A DNA stretch of 64,000 nucleotides from Myxococcales bacterium (lineage in GTDB: Bacteria; Myxococcota_A; Polyangia; Haliangiales; Haliangiaceae): NCBI GenBank assembly GCA_016717005.1, contig JADJUF010000041.1:124001-188000 (forward strand), read 5' to 3'. Shown piece by piece: positions 35,403 through 42,420 of the stretch. The notes beneath the pieces were generated by a model. That model saw only the letters and a program-made list of their open reading frames with translations. It was not told where the DNA came from and did no database searches. The position numbers were made by a program, and so were the translations under genes. Every line of letters starts with the position of its first letter. The stretch's first letter is position 1.

Positions 35403-35753
35403 ATGAGCGCATCGACGGAGACGGCGAGGTTCGGCACCAGCGCGGCGGTGCGGCGACACCTGGTGGAGGCGCTGCGCGCCGATCTGATCGGGCCGTTCTT
35501 CCCCGACGATCCGGCGGCGCTGGAGGTCTGGGACCTGGCGCCGTCGAAGCGCTACCTGTACGGCTTCCTGGTGCCGCGGGTGAAGGGCGAGCCCGACGAC
35601 GACGATGACGACGAGCCGGAGCTGGCGGACGACGAGGCGGCGGAGGCCGGCAACGACCCCGGCGACGGCGGGCAGGACGATCGTGACCGGGTACAGGCGG
35701 CGGAGCTTCCTCGCCCGGATCACGGGCCGGTCGTGTCCCGGGCGGACGCCTAG
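35403..35753 (+). pseudogene. 5' fragment of a DISARM drmA-like gene
   Basis: From the ATG at 35403 the product reads VRRHLVEALRADLIGPFFPD, then LAPSKRYLYGFLVPRVKGEP and an Asp/Glu-rich linker. As I recall the DrmA helicase of DISARM anti-phage systems, its N-terminus has a 'LR-DLVGP' start, an 'SRWYLTGFL-P' block and an acidic linker before the catalytic domains, so this matches well. After about residue 92 the frame loses coding character. In the +1 frame an RRRSFLA piece resembles the next conserved DrmA block, suggesting a frameshift followed by loss of the remaining ~1,000 residues. No other DISARM gene is near. The remnant is followed by the convergent nucleotidyltransferase pair. Confidence 0.55.
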
Positions 35754-35962
35754 CCTTCATCGCCCAGGCGCCGTCGCACCACCACGCGCTCCATCGGTCG
35801 ATCGGGATCGCCGAGGCGCTCGATCCACATGCGCCGCAGCGCCTCCACTTCCAAGATCCGCGCCTCGAGCGGCTGGGCCAGCCAGTACGCCAGCGAGTCG
35901 CTGTCGTCATCGTCGTCGAGGCGCTTGCGCTGGACGACCGGCGCGATCGTGCGGACCGTCAC
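35750..35962 (-). CDS. small partner protein of the nucleotidyltransferase
   Basis: 70 residues from a GTG at 35962 that overlaps the stop of the nucleotidyltransferase gene as GTGA. The N-terminal part VRTIAPVVQRKRLDDDDDSD is followed by LAYWLAQPLEARILEVEALR and MERVVVRRRLG, a short helical protein that is mostly conserved-looking around the YWLAQP block. Small proteins of this kind commonly follow DUF6036-type nucleotidyltransferase genes. The coupling suggests a two-component module, possibly toxin-antitoxin. Confidence 0.6.
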   Translation of the reverse strand: MTVRTIAPVVQRKRLDDDDDSDSLAYWLAQPLEARILEVEALRRMWIERLGDPDRPMERVVVRRRLGDEG

Positions 35963-36420
35963 CGCGGACCTCGCTCGAGCTTCGCGACGTCGGCGAGGTC
36001 CTGGGGCCGGCCCGAGGCGCGCTTGTTGGCGATGAGCGACGCGCGATCGAGGATCGGCACCGGCGTGCCACCGAAGGTCGCGATGATGCGGGCGGGATAC
36101 GCGTCGACGAAGGTGAGCCCGGTGACGCTGGTCAGCAGGTCGACCCGCCCGGGCTCGCGGCCGAGCTGCACGACGACGCCGAGCGCCTCGAAGTCGGCCG
36201 CGGTCAGCCCGAGGCTGGCGAAGCCGAACGCCTCGAGGGCCGCGACGAGTCGGGCGGCGTTGTCCGGGGTCGGCTCGACCCAGATGTCCAGGTCCTTGGT
36301 GTAGCGAGGGTGCCCGTGGGCCGCCACGGCGTAGCCACCGACGATCAGGAACCTGACGTCGTGCTCGGCGAGGAGCCGGAGCAGCTCCTGGAAGTCGCGG
36401 GCGAGGGCTTCCACGGACAT
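35959..36420 (-). CDS. nucleotidyltransferase (MNT/AbiEii-like, DUF6036 type)
   Basis: 153 residues from the ATG at 36420. The nucleotidyltransferase core is visible: VRFLIVGGYAVAAHGHPRYT followed by KDLDIWV, giving the GG...D-x-D pattern with D43 and D45, and RVDLLTSVTGLTFVDAYPAR with a later acidic residue. C-terminal ASLIANKRASGRPQDLADVA is the typical helix of this family. Such enzymes transfer nucleotides to proteins or RNA, and several are parts of toxin-antitoxin or abortive infection pairs. It is coupled by a 4-base overlap to the small gene downstream. Confidence 0.8.
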   Translation of the reverse strand: MSVEALARDFQELLRLLAEHDVRFLIVGGYAVAAHGHPRYTKDLDIWVEPTPDNAARLVAALEAFGFASLGLTAADFEALGVVVQLGREPGRVDLLTSVTGLTFVDAYPARIIATFGGTPVPILDRASLIANKRASGRPQDLADVAKLERGPR

Positions 36421-36434
36421 GATCGTAGCACCGC

Positions 36435-36596
36435 GTGCGACCGGCGACCGGCGACGGACGCCGCACCGTCGTCGGCGACGAGGCCCGGTCGGCGCCGGTC
36501 CTGGTGCCGGTTCCGAGCGGCGAGCGCCTGTTCATCAACTACCACGAGGGCCACGACGACCACGGCCACGACGACGACAACCACGACGAAGACTGA
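36435..36596 (+). CDS. possible small His/Asp-rich protein
   Basis: 53 residues from a GTG at 36435 to the TGA at 36594. The C-terminus SGERLFINYHEGHDDHGHDD ends in a run of His and Asp, a metal-binding type tail. No ribosome site and no signal peptide are seen. It could be the 3' end of a lost exported metal-binding protein. Codon choice is ordinary for the region. Confidence 0.3.
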   Translation: MRPATGDGRRTVVGDEARSAPVLVPVPSGERLFINYHEGHDDHGHDDDNHDED

Positions 36597-36599
36597 CCA

Positions 36600-36812
36600 G
36601 CGCCGCGTCGGACCGCCGACCAGGTCGGCGGCTCACGCGCGGGTCGCGTCGCCCGGCGCCGCGTCCGGAGCCCACCACCACCAGGGGCCGGCCGGGATCT
36701 GCGGCGGGACCTCGTCGGGGCGCACCCCCGGCGCGGTCGGGGTCGTGGCGTCGTAGCGCCACTCGAAGCGCTCCGGCGTGGTCGTCGGCGATTGTCAGTC
36801 GATCGACCGGCG
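36600..36812. other. short region without gene
   Basis: No reading frame with coding character was seen between the His-rich tail and the small lipoprotein gene. Confidence 0.4.
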
Positions 36813-37040
36813 CTACGGCTCCTCCATCGGGCAGTAGTCGCGGTCGACCACGCAGGCCCGGCAGTCGAGCTCGCACCGCTCCTGGTTGCCGCCCGGGCAC
36901 AGCGCGTCGGCGCCGCAGGTGGTCTTGCAGAACTCGGGGCGGGCGGGGTCGCCGCACAGCGGGCCGGGGATGGGCGTCGGCTCGGTGCACGCGAGCACCG
37001 ACGACAGGGACAGGGATAACAGCACGACGAGCGAACGCAT
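36813..37040 (-). CDS. small Cys-rich lipoprotein
   Basis: 75 residues from the ATG at 37040. The signal MRSLVVLLSLSLSSVLAC ends at a lipobox. The mature 57 residues contain eight Cys (LCGDPARPEFCKTTCGADAL, CPGG, RCELDCRACVV, YCPMEE), a compact disulfide-rich domain of a type common among myxobacterial exported proteins. Single gene. Function unknown. Confidence 0.6.
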   Translation of the reverse strand: MRSLVVLLSLSLSSVLACTEPTPIPGPLCGDPARPEFCKTTCGADALCPGGNQERCELDCRACVVDRDYCPMEEP

Positions 37041-37313
37041 CTGGACACACCTGCGTGGTTGGTTGCCCGGTCTATCGACCAGCGCGGGCCGCGGTTGCGT
37101 GCGATCTGCGATCGCGCCCGCCGGCGCCCGGCCGCGACCACGCGCGGCCCGGTGTATGCGGGGTCCGATGCGCCGTGGCACGCGACGGTGTCCGCGACGC
37201 CTGCGACGCGTGCCCGCAGATCGCCGGCCCGCTGCGCCCGTCCCCTCGCGAGCAGCGGGAGCGCGGTCCCGAAGCCGATGGTGTCCGGCGCCCCACCGCG
37301 GCACAATCGGGCC

Positions 37314-37979
37314 ATGGACTTCGTGTTCATGCTGACGCGGGCGGATCAGACGGTCGCCGACGGCCTCGCGGTCCTCGACGACGTCCGCGACGTCGGCCTG
37401 ACGCACATCGGGTTCAAGGACGTGGGCGTCGAGCCCGCGGTGCTCGACGCGCTCCACCGTCGGATCAAGGACCTGGGCGCGACCAGCTACCTCGAGGTGG
37501 TCAGCACGACGCCCGAGGCGTGCCTGGCGTCGGCGCGGGCGGCGCGGGCGATCGGCGTCGATCGCCTGCTCGGCGGCACCGACGTCGAGGCGGTGCTGGC
37601 CATCCTGGCCGGGAGCGACGTCGCGTACCTGCCGTTCCCGGGCCGCCCGACCGGCCACCCCACCCGCCTGGGCGGCGGGCCCGACGACGTCGCGCGCGAC
37701 TGCGCCCGGTTTCGCGCGCTCGGCTGCGCCGGCGTCGACCTCCTGGCCTACCGCGCGACCGAGGCCGATCCGCTGGCGCTGGTCCGCGCCGCGCGCCGCG
37801 CCACCGACGGCGTGCTGCTCGTGGCCGGCGGCATCGGGCGCCCCGACCAGATCGCCGCGCTCGCCGCGGCCGGCGTCGACGCGTTCACCGTCGGCTCGGC
37901 GGTGTTCGACGGCTCGTTCGCGCCCCAGGCCGGATCGCTGCGCTCGCAGCTCGGGGCCGTGCTCGATGCCGCCCGCTGA
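37314..37979 (+). CDS. TIM-barrel protein coupled to G1P dehydrogenase
   Basis: 221 residues from the ATG at 37314. A beta/alpha barrel is visible: MDFVFMLTRADQTVADGLAV, VGLTHIGFKDVGVEPAVLDA, YLEVVSTTPEACLASARAAR, VDRLLGGTDVEAVLAILAGS, GVDLLAYRATEADPLALVRA and a phosphate-binding C-terminal end VLLVAGGIGRPDQIAAL with AFTVGSAVFDG. That last motif is shared with HisA/TrpF/ThiG-type barrels. The following gene overlaps its last 14 bases, so the two should act together. Exact reaction unknown. Confidence 0.7.
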   Translation: MDFVFMLTRADQTVADGLAVLDDVRDVGLTHIGFKDVGVEPAVLDALHRRIKDLGATSYLEVVSTTPEACLASARAARAIGVDRLLGGTDVEAVLAILAGSDVAYLPFPGRPTGHPTRLGGGPDDVARDCARFRALGCAGVDLLAYRATEADPLALVRAARRATDGVLLVAGGIGRPDQIAALAAAGVDAFTVGSAVFDGSFAPQAGSLRSQLGAVLDAAR

Positions 37980-39252
37980 CCCGCTCGCGCGCTTGCTCGC
38001 CGGCCAGTATCCCGATCCCGACACCGGCGCGCTGCTGCGGGCCGAGGCGGCGGCGGTCGAGATCGCCGAGCGCCTCGACGGCGCCGAGGCCGAGCTGGTG
38101 GCCGGGCTCGGGTTCGGCCCGCGCCTGCTCGTGCTCGCGGACGTCGACACCGCCGCCGCGCTGGGCCAGCGGGTCGCGCGCGCCCTGGCGGCGCGGTTCA
38201 CGGTGCAATCGATCGTCCTGGACCGCGCGCCCCGCACCGACGCCGAGACCGTCGCGCGCCTGCTGGCCATGGTCGAGCCGCGGGTCGACGCGATCGTCGC
38301 GGTCGGCGCCGGCACGATCAACGACCTCGCCAAGCTGGTCGCCCACGCGCGCGGGCTCCCGCAGGCGGTGTTCGCGACCGCGCCGTCGATGAACGGGTTC
38401 ACCTCGGTGAGCGCGTCGGTGCTCCAGGGCGGGATCAAGCGCTCGGTCCGGACCGCGACCCCACGCGGCGCGTTCTTCGATCTCCGCGTGCTCGCGGCCG
38501 CGCCGCCGCGCCTGATCCAGGCCGGCCTCGGCGACAGCGCCTGTCGCTCGACCGCGCAGGTCGACTGGCTGCTGGCGCACCTGGTGCGCGACCGCCCCTA
38601 CCGCGCGGCGCCGTTCGCGCTGCTCGCCACCGACGAGGCCGCGCTCCTGGCCGAGCCCGGCGCGCTCGTGGCCGGCGACGTCGCGGCGCTGCGGCACCTG
38701 GTCCGCACGCTGGTGCTGTCGGGCTTCGGCATGACGATCTGCGGCGGCAGCTACCCCGCCAGCCAGGGCGAGCACCTGCTCGCGCACTACGTCGAGATGA
38801 AGGGCCCGCGGGCGACGACCCTGCACGGCGAGGAGGTCGGCGTGTGCGCGGTGGCGATGGCCGAGCTGCAGGGCGCCATGCTCGCGCGCGACGCGCCGCC
38901 GACGATCTACCCCAGCGCGGTCACCGAGGCCGACGTGGTCGCGCACTTCGGCCCGGCGGTGGGCGCGGCCTGCTGGCGCGAGCTGGCGCCCAAGCTGCTC
39001 GATCGCGCCGGCGCCGACGCCGCCAACGCCCGGCTCGCGCAGACCTGGGCGAGCGTCCACGACCGCCTCGCCGCCGTCGCGCTCGGACCGGAGCGGCTGC
39101 GCGCGGTCCTCGAGGCCGCCGGCGCGCCGGTCACGCCGGCCGCGCTGGGGTGGTCGGCGGGGCTCTACGCCGACGCCCGCCGGCACGCGCGCGCGATCCG
39201 CGACCGCTACACGTTCCTGGACCTCGCGGCCGACGCGGCCTTCACCTGGTGA
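37966..39252 (+). CDS. sn-glycerol-1-phosphate dehydrogenase family protein
   Basis: 428 residues from the ATG at 37966, overlapping the previous gene by 14 bases. The NAD-binding half has VDAIVAVGAGTINDLAKLVA and QAVFATAPSMNGFTSVSASV. The metal-binding half has GLGDSACRSTAQVDW (Asp ligand), TICGGSYPASQGEHLLAHYV and ATTLHGEEVGVCAVAM (two His ligands). This matches the iron-ADH-like G1PDH/AraM group, which reduces dihydroxyacetone phosphate to sn-glycerol-1-phosphate, the backbone of archaeal lipids. In bacteria some members serve other sugar phosphates. Its stop region is the seed of a tandem array directly downstream. Confidence 0.85.
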   Translation: MPPADPLARLLAGQYPDPDTGALLRAEAAAVEIAERLDGAEAELVAGLGFGPRLLVLADVDTAAALGQRVARALAARFTVQSIVLDRAPRTDAETVARLLAMVEPRVDAIVAVGAGTINDLAKLVAHARGLPQAVFATAPSMNGFTSVSASVLQGGIKRSVRTATPRGAFFDLRVLAAAPPRLIQAGLGDSACRSTAQVDWLLAHLVRDRPYRAAPFALLATDEAALLAEPGALVAGDVAALRHLVRTLVLSGFGMTICGGSYPASQGEHLLAHYVEMKGPRATTLHGEEVGVCAVAMAELQGAMLARDAPPTIYPSAVTEADVVAHFGPAVGAACWRELAPKLLDRAGADAANARLAQTWASVHDRLAAVALGPERLRAVLEAAGAPVTPAALGWSAGLYADARRHARAIRDRYTFLDLAADAAFTW

Positions 39253-39445
39253 CGCCGGGGCGCCGGGGCGACGCCGGGGGCCCGGTCGCGGGCGCGCCTG
39301 GTGACGCCGCCCCGCCCGGTCGCGGGCGCGCCTGGTGACGCCGCCCCGCCCGGTCGCGGGCGCGCCTGGTGACGCCGCCCCGCCCGGTCGCGGGCGCGCC
39401 TGGTGACGCCGCCCCGCCCGGTCGCTGGCGCGCCTGGTGACGCCG
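39245..39445. repeat. 34-base tandem repeat array beginning at the dehydrogenase stop
   Basis: The string CCTGGTGACGCC occurs at 39245, 39297, 39331, 39365, 39399 and 39433. The last five are spaced exactly 34 bases, with units of nearly identical sequence (GCCCGGTCGCGGGCGCGCCT followed by GGTGACGCCGCCCC). The first occurrence spans the final Trp codon and TGA of the dehydrogenase gene. No reading frame runs through it usefully since 34 is not a multiple of three. Confidence 0.85.
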
Positions 39446-39500
39446 GGGCGCGCGGCTGGCGACCGCCGTGGCCGGTGGCCGGACGGATGCCGGACGGGCG

Positions 39501-39517
39501 TGTCCGGTAACCGGACA
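39501..39517. promoter_or_regulatory. TGTCCGG palindrome upstream of the VWA gene
   Basis: TGTCCGG-TAA-CCGGACA, the same perfect 7-3-7 palindrome as at 16928-16944, lies 79 bases before the VWA protein start. It is followed by AAGG and another TGTCCGG half-site. It is a candidate operator or REP-type repeat. Confidence 0.45.
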
Positions 39518-39596
39518 AGGTGTCCGGGCGACGTCGACAAGTAGCGAGAACGACGGGCGCGCCCCGGCTGGCGCGGGCCTTGCTGTAGTCGGCGCC

Positions 39597-40631
39597 ATGC
39601 GAACCTCGGTGATGGGTGTGGCGATGGTGATCGCGGCGATGAGCCGCGCGGTGGCGGCCGATCCGTCGGTGTGCGAGCCGCCGACCGCGCTGGTCGTGCT
39701 GGACCGGTCGAGCTCGATGACCGGGGCGGTCACGCCCGGCGGCGACAGCAAGTGGTCCGCGGCGCGGGCCGCGCTCGACCAGATGCTCAGCGCGTACGAT
39801 CAGGCGATCGCGTTCGGCCTGGTGACGTTCCCGTACCCGGACGCGTGCGGCGCCGGACGGCTCGAGGTGCCCCCGGGGCTGGGCCAGCGCGGCGCCATCG
39901 GCATGGCGCTGACCGCGCCGCCGCCGGCGCTCGGCAACTGGACGCCGCTGGGCGAGACGCTCATGGCGGTAGCCGAGCCGGCCCAGATCGGCGGCTACCA
40001 CCCCGACTACGTCGTCGTGATCACCGACGGCTTCCAGTGGTGCGATCCGTACGATCCCGCGCAGCGGGAGCTGCCGCGGGCCGCGGTCAAGCGGCTGCGC
40101 GATCACGGCATCCGCACGTTCGTGGTCGGGTTCGGGGGCGGCGTCGACGAGGACGCGCTGGCGGCGATGGCGCAGCTCGGCGGCACCGCGCCGCTGGACT
40201 GCGATCCGACCGGGGCCGATCCAGCCCGGCCCCGATGCTACCACCAGGCCGACGACGCCGCCGCGCTGGCCGACGCGCTGATGGCGATCGCCGCGCACGC
40301 GTCGAGCGAGTCGTGCGATGGCCGCGACAACGACTGCGACGGCGTGGTCGACGACGGCGCGCCGTGCGCGGCCGGGCAGCGCTGCACCGACGGCGCGTGC
40401 GTCGACCTGCCCGCGCCCGGGCCCGACGCGGGCGTGGCTGGCGCCGACGCGGGGCTCGACGACGGCGCGCCGGCCGGCGGGTGCGGCTGCGCCAGCGCCG
40501 GCGCCGGTGACGCCGGGCTGGGCCTCGCGCTGGTCGTGGCCTGGGCTCAGGCCCGCCGACGACGCCGCGGCAGCATCAGGCCGACGCCGACCACCAGCGC
40601 CAGCCCGGCCGGCGCCCCGCCGCTGCCCTGA
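39597..40631 (+). CDS. VWA-domain exported protein with MYXO-CTERM-like tail
   Basis: 344 residues from the ATG at 39597. A signal peptide (MRTSVMGVAMVIAAMSRAVA) precedes a von Willebrand A domain with the MIDAS DxSxS (D36, S38, S40 in LDRSSSM) and the later Thr/Asp region VVVITDGFQWCDP. After about residue 235 comes a MopE-type metal-binding motif (CDGRDNDCDGVVDDG). A Gly/Cys-rich segment (GGCGCASAGAGDAG) follows, then a hydrophobic helix and Arg-rich end, the layout of MYXO-CTERM sorting, although the tail runs on ~25 residues further. Surface adhesion or scaffold role. The 3' end overlaps the convergent LPMO-like gene by 85 bases. Confidence 0.82.
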   Translation: MRTSVMGVAMVIAAMSRAVAADPSVCEPPTALVVLDRSSSMTGAVTPGGDSKWSAARAALDQMLSAYDQAIAFGLVTFPYPDACGAGRLEVPPGLGQRGAIGMALTAPPPALGNWTPLGETLMAVAEPAQIGGYHPDYVVVITDGFQWCDPYDPAQRELPRAAVKRLRDHGIRTFVVGFGGGVDEDALAAMAQLGGTAPLDCDPTGADPARPRCYHQADDAAALADALMAIAAHASSESCDGRDNDCDGVVDDGAPCAAGQRCTDGACVDLPAPGPDAGVAGADAGLDDGAPAGGCGCASAGAGDAGLGLALVVAWAQARRRRRGSIRPTPTTSASPAGAPPLP

Positions 40632-41269
40632 CAACCACAGCCCGAGGTCAGCTCGGCCGGGGCGGTGCCGCCGTCGGGATCGCCGGGGTTGGCGCCGCCG
40701 TCGGGATCGCCCGGGCCGGCGTCGACGAGCGGGTCCGTGGCCGAGATCACCAGATCGACGCACGCGAAGTAGATGTCGTTCGACAGCTCGTCGATCGTGT
40801 ACGGCGGCTTGTCGGTCATCATCTGGATCAGCTGCAGCGTGCAGTTGGTGCACTCGGTCATCGGCAGCGTGATGTCGCGCGTCGTCGCCGACCCGTTCGG
40901 GATCCGATCCTCGATGATCAGGCTGCCGGACCCGCCGGGATCCATCATCCCGGTCAGGTTCTCGGTCGGGTAGCCAGCCGGCGTGCCGGCGGCGACGCCG
41001 GGCGGGATGCGGAACGTGTCGCTGTTGGCGTTGAACGAGATCCGCAGCCAGCCCGGGTGCGGGACGTACTCGTTCCACACCAGGTGCAGCACCGCGCCGG
41101 GGCGATAGGTCTGGACGTTGGCGCGGGGCGAGCCCGTGACGCCGCAGTGGCGCGCCTTGAGATCGACGCTCGAGCGCGGCGTCGGCGACATGATCCGGAC
41201 GTGGGCCGCGGCGGTGCCGGCGACGAGCAATGACAGCGTGGCGGCGGCGAGGGCGGCGGTACGGCGCAT
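40547..41269 (-). CDS. SCE4755-type polysaccharide monooxygenase-like protein
   Basis: 240 residues from the ATG at 41269. Cleavage of the signal after AGTAAA leaves His23 as the mature N-terminus (HVRIMSPTPRSSVDLKARHC), as required for the copper histidine brace of lytic polysaccharide monooxygenases. A second His is available in HPGWLRISF, alongside the Cys-containing block MTECTNCTLQLIQMMTDKPP. A GGANPGDPDGGT linker, the CGCQGSGGAPAG turn, a hydrophobic helix and RRRRR end form a MYXO-CTERM tail. The family is named from a Sorangium cellulosum locus; activity on polysaccharides is predicted from architecture only. Confidence 0.8.
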   Translation of the reverse strand: MRRTAALAAATLSLLVAGTAAAHVRIMSPTPRSSVDLKARHCGVTGSPRANVQTYRPGAVLHLVWNEYVPHPGWLRISFNANSDTFRIPPGVAAGTPAGYPTENLTGMMDPGGSGSLIIEDRIPNGSATTRDITLPMTECTNCTLQLIQMMTDKPPYTIDELSNDIYFACVDLVISATDPLVDAGPGDPDGGANPGDPDGGTAPAELTSGCGCQGSGGAPAGLALVVGVGLMLPRRRRRA

Positions 41270-41356
41270 CTCGGCATTGCATCAGGAACTGGCGCCCGAC
41301 GCCAGCCGCAAACGGTGAGCGTGGCGACGGCGTGGCGCCCGTGCCAACCTCGGCCC

Positions 41357-42100
41357 ATGTCCAGGTTCGTCGCCGTCTCGCTCGTCGCTGCGCTGTGCGC
41401 GCTCGGTCCGACCGCCCCGGCCAACGCCAAGTGCGCCCGGGTGCTGCTGGCGCCGCAGGTGCTCACCCACGCCGCCGATCCGATCCCGCGCGGCGGCGGC
41501 GTGCTGGTCGGCTACACCAGCACCACCGACGACGGCGCCGAGCAGTTCGAGGGCCACGACCCCGCCGTCAACGACGACTGGGTGCTGGTCGTCGGCAAGC
41601 GCAAGCTGCGGCCGCGCATCGAGGTGCTGGCCCCGGGCCTGGCGGTCTACCGGCCGGGGGTGATCCGCGGCGCCCGCCTGGCCACGCTGGCGCTCCGCGA
41701 CGGCGCCGGCCGGAAGCTGGCCGGGTTCACCGCCAGCACGCGCCCCACGCCCGGCCTCGCGACGGCCCCGACCGGCGCCACGATCACGTCGGTGTCGAGC
41801 CAGAGCAACCGCGGCCGCGACACCCGCACGCTGACGACGGTGACGGTGACCCTCGCCGCCGCGGCGCCGGCCGGCGCGGTCGCGCTGATCGCGTACGCCG
41901 GCGGCGCGCAGTCGGCGCCGATCGCCTGGGGCCGGGTCGCCGCTGGCGCGACGGCGATCGAGATCTACGACAGCCCCGGCCGCTGCGGCAGCGAGCCCGA
42001 CGGGCTCCGCGCGCCGGCGCCGGGCGACACGATCGCCCTGACCTGGGTCGACGGCTTCGGCCAGCGCTCGCCGCGCTCGGCGCCGATCATCGTGAAGTAG
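41357..42100 (+). CDS. exported protein of unknown function
   Basis: 247 residues from the ATG at 41357, chosen because it yields a signal peptide (MSRFVAVSLVAALCALGPTA, cleavage near PANA-K). The mature protein has two beta-rich halves: LLAPQVLTHAADPIPRGGGV with VLVGYTSTTDDGAEQFEGHD, and TVTVTLAAAAPAGAVALIAY with TAIEIYDSPGRCG near the end, resembling tandem Ig-like domains. Soluble periplasmic or secreted. Divergent from the LPMO-like gene, with the starts 87 bases apart. Followed by a tandem repeat region. Function unknown. Confidence 0.6.
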   Translation: MSRFVAVSLVAALCALGPTAPANAKCARVLLAPQVLTHAADPIPRGGGVLVGYTSTTDDGAEQFEGHDPAVNDDWVLVVGKRKLRPRIEVLAPGLAVYRPGVIRGARLATLALRDGAGRKLAGFTASTRPTPGLATAPTGATITSVSSQSNRGRDTRTLTTVTVTLAAAAPAGAVALIAYAGGAQSAPIAWGRVAAGATAIEIYDSPGRCGSEPDGLRAPAPGDTIALTWVDGFGQRSPRSAPIIVK

Positions 42101-42104
42101 CCGC

Positions 42105-42420
42105 CCGCGGCGACGCGCACGGCAGCTCGCGGGTCAGCCCGCTCGCGGCGACGCGCACGGCAGCTCGCGGGTCAGCTCGCGGGTCAGCCCGCTCCGCGGC
42201 GCCGCGCACGTCAGCTCGCGGGTCATCCTCGCGGGTCAGCCCGCTCGCGGCGACGCGCACGGCAGCTCGCGGGTCATCCTCGCGGGTCAGCCCGCTCCGC
42301 GGCGCCGCGCACGGCAGCTCGCGGGTCAGCCCGCTCCGCGGCGCCGCGCACGTCAGCTCGCGGGTCATCACGCCCCGCGGCGACGCTCACGTCAGCTTGC
42401 GGGTCATCACGGTCCGCGGC
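42105..42420. repeat. 38/39-base tandem array ending in the acetyltransferase 3' end
   Basis: The string AGCTCGCGGGTCA, or a close variant, recurs at 42124, 42162, 42174, 42213, 42264, 42316, 42355 and 42394. Spacings are 38-39 bases, or 39 plus a 12-13-base insert. Units carry CGCGGCGACGCGCACG or CGCGGCGCCGCGCACG between. The last copy lies inside the final codons and stop of the GNAT gene (minus strand, end at 42387), so the array looks like repeated duplication of that gene end. Confidence 0.85.

Noticed and set aside
39245..39445. CRISPR array
   Set aside because: Units are contiguous 34-base tandem copies without unique spacers, and no cas genes are present.
42105..42420. CRISPR array
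   Set aside because: Spacing variation comes from small internal duplications, not from unique spacers.
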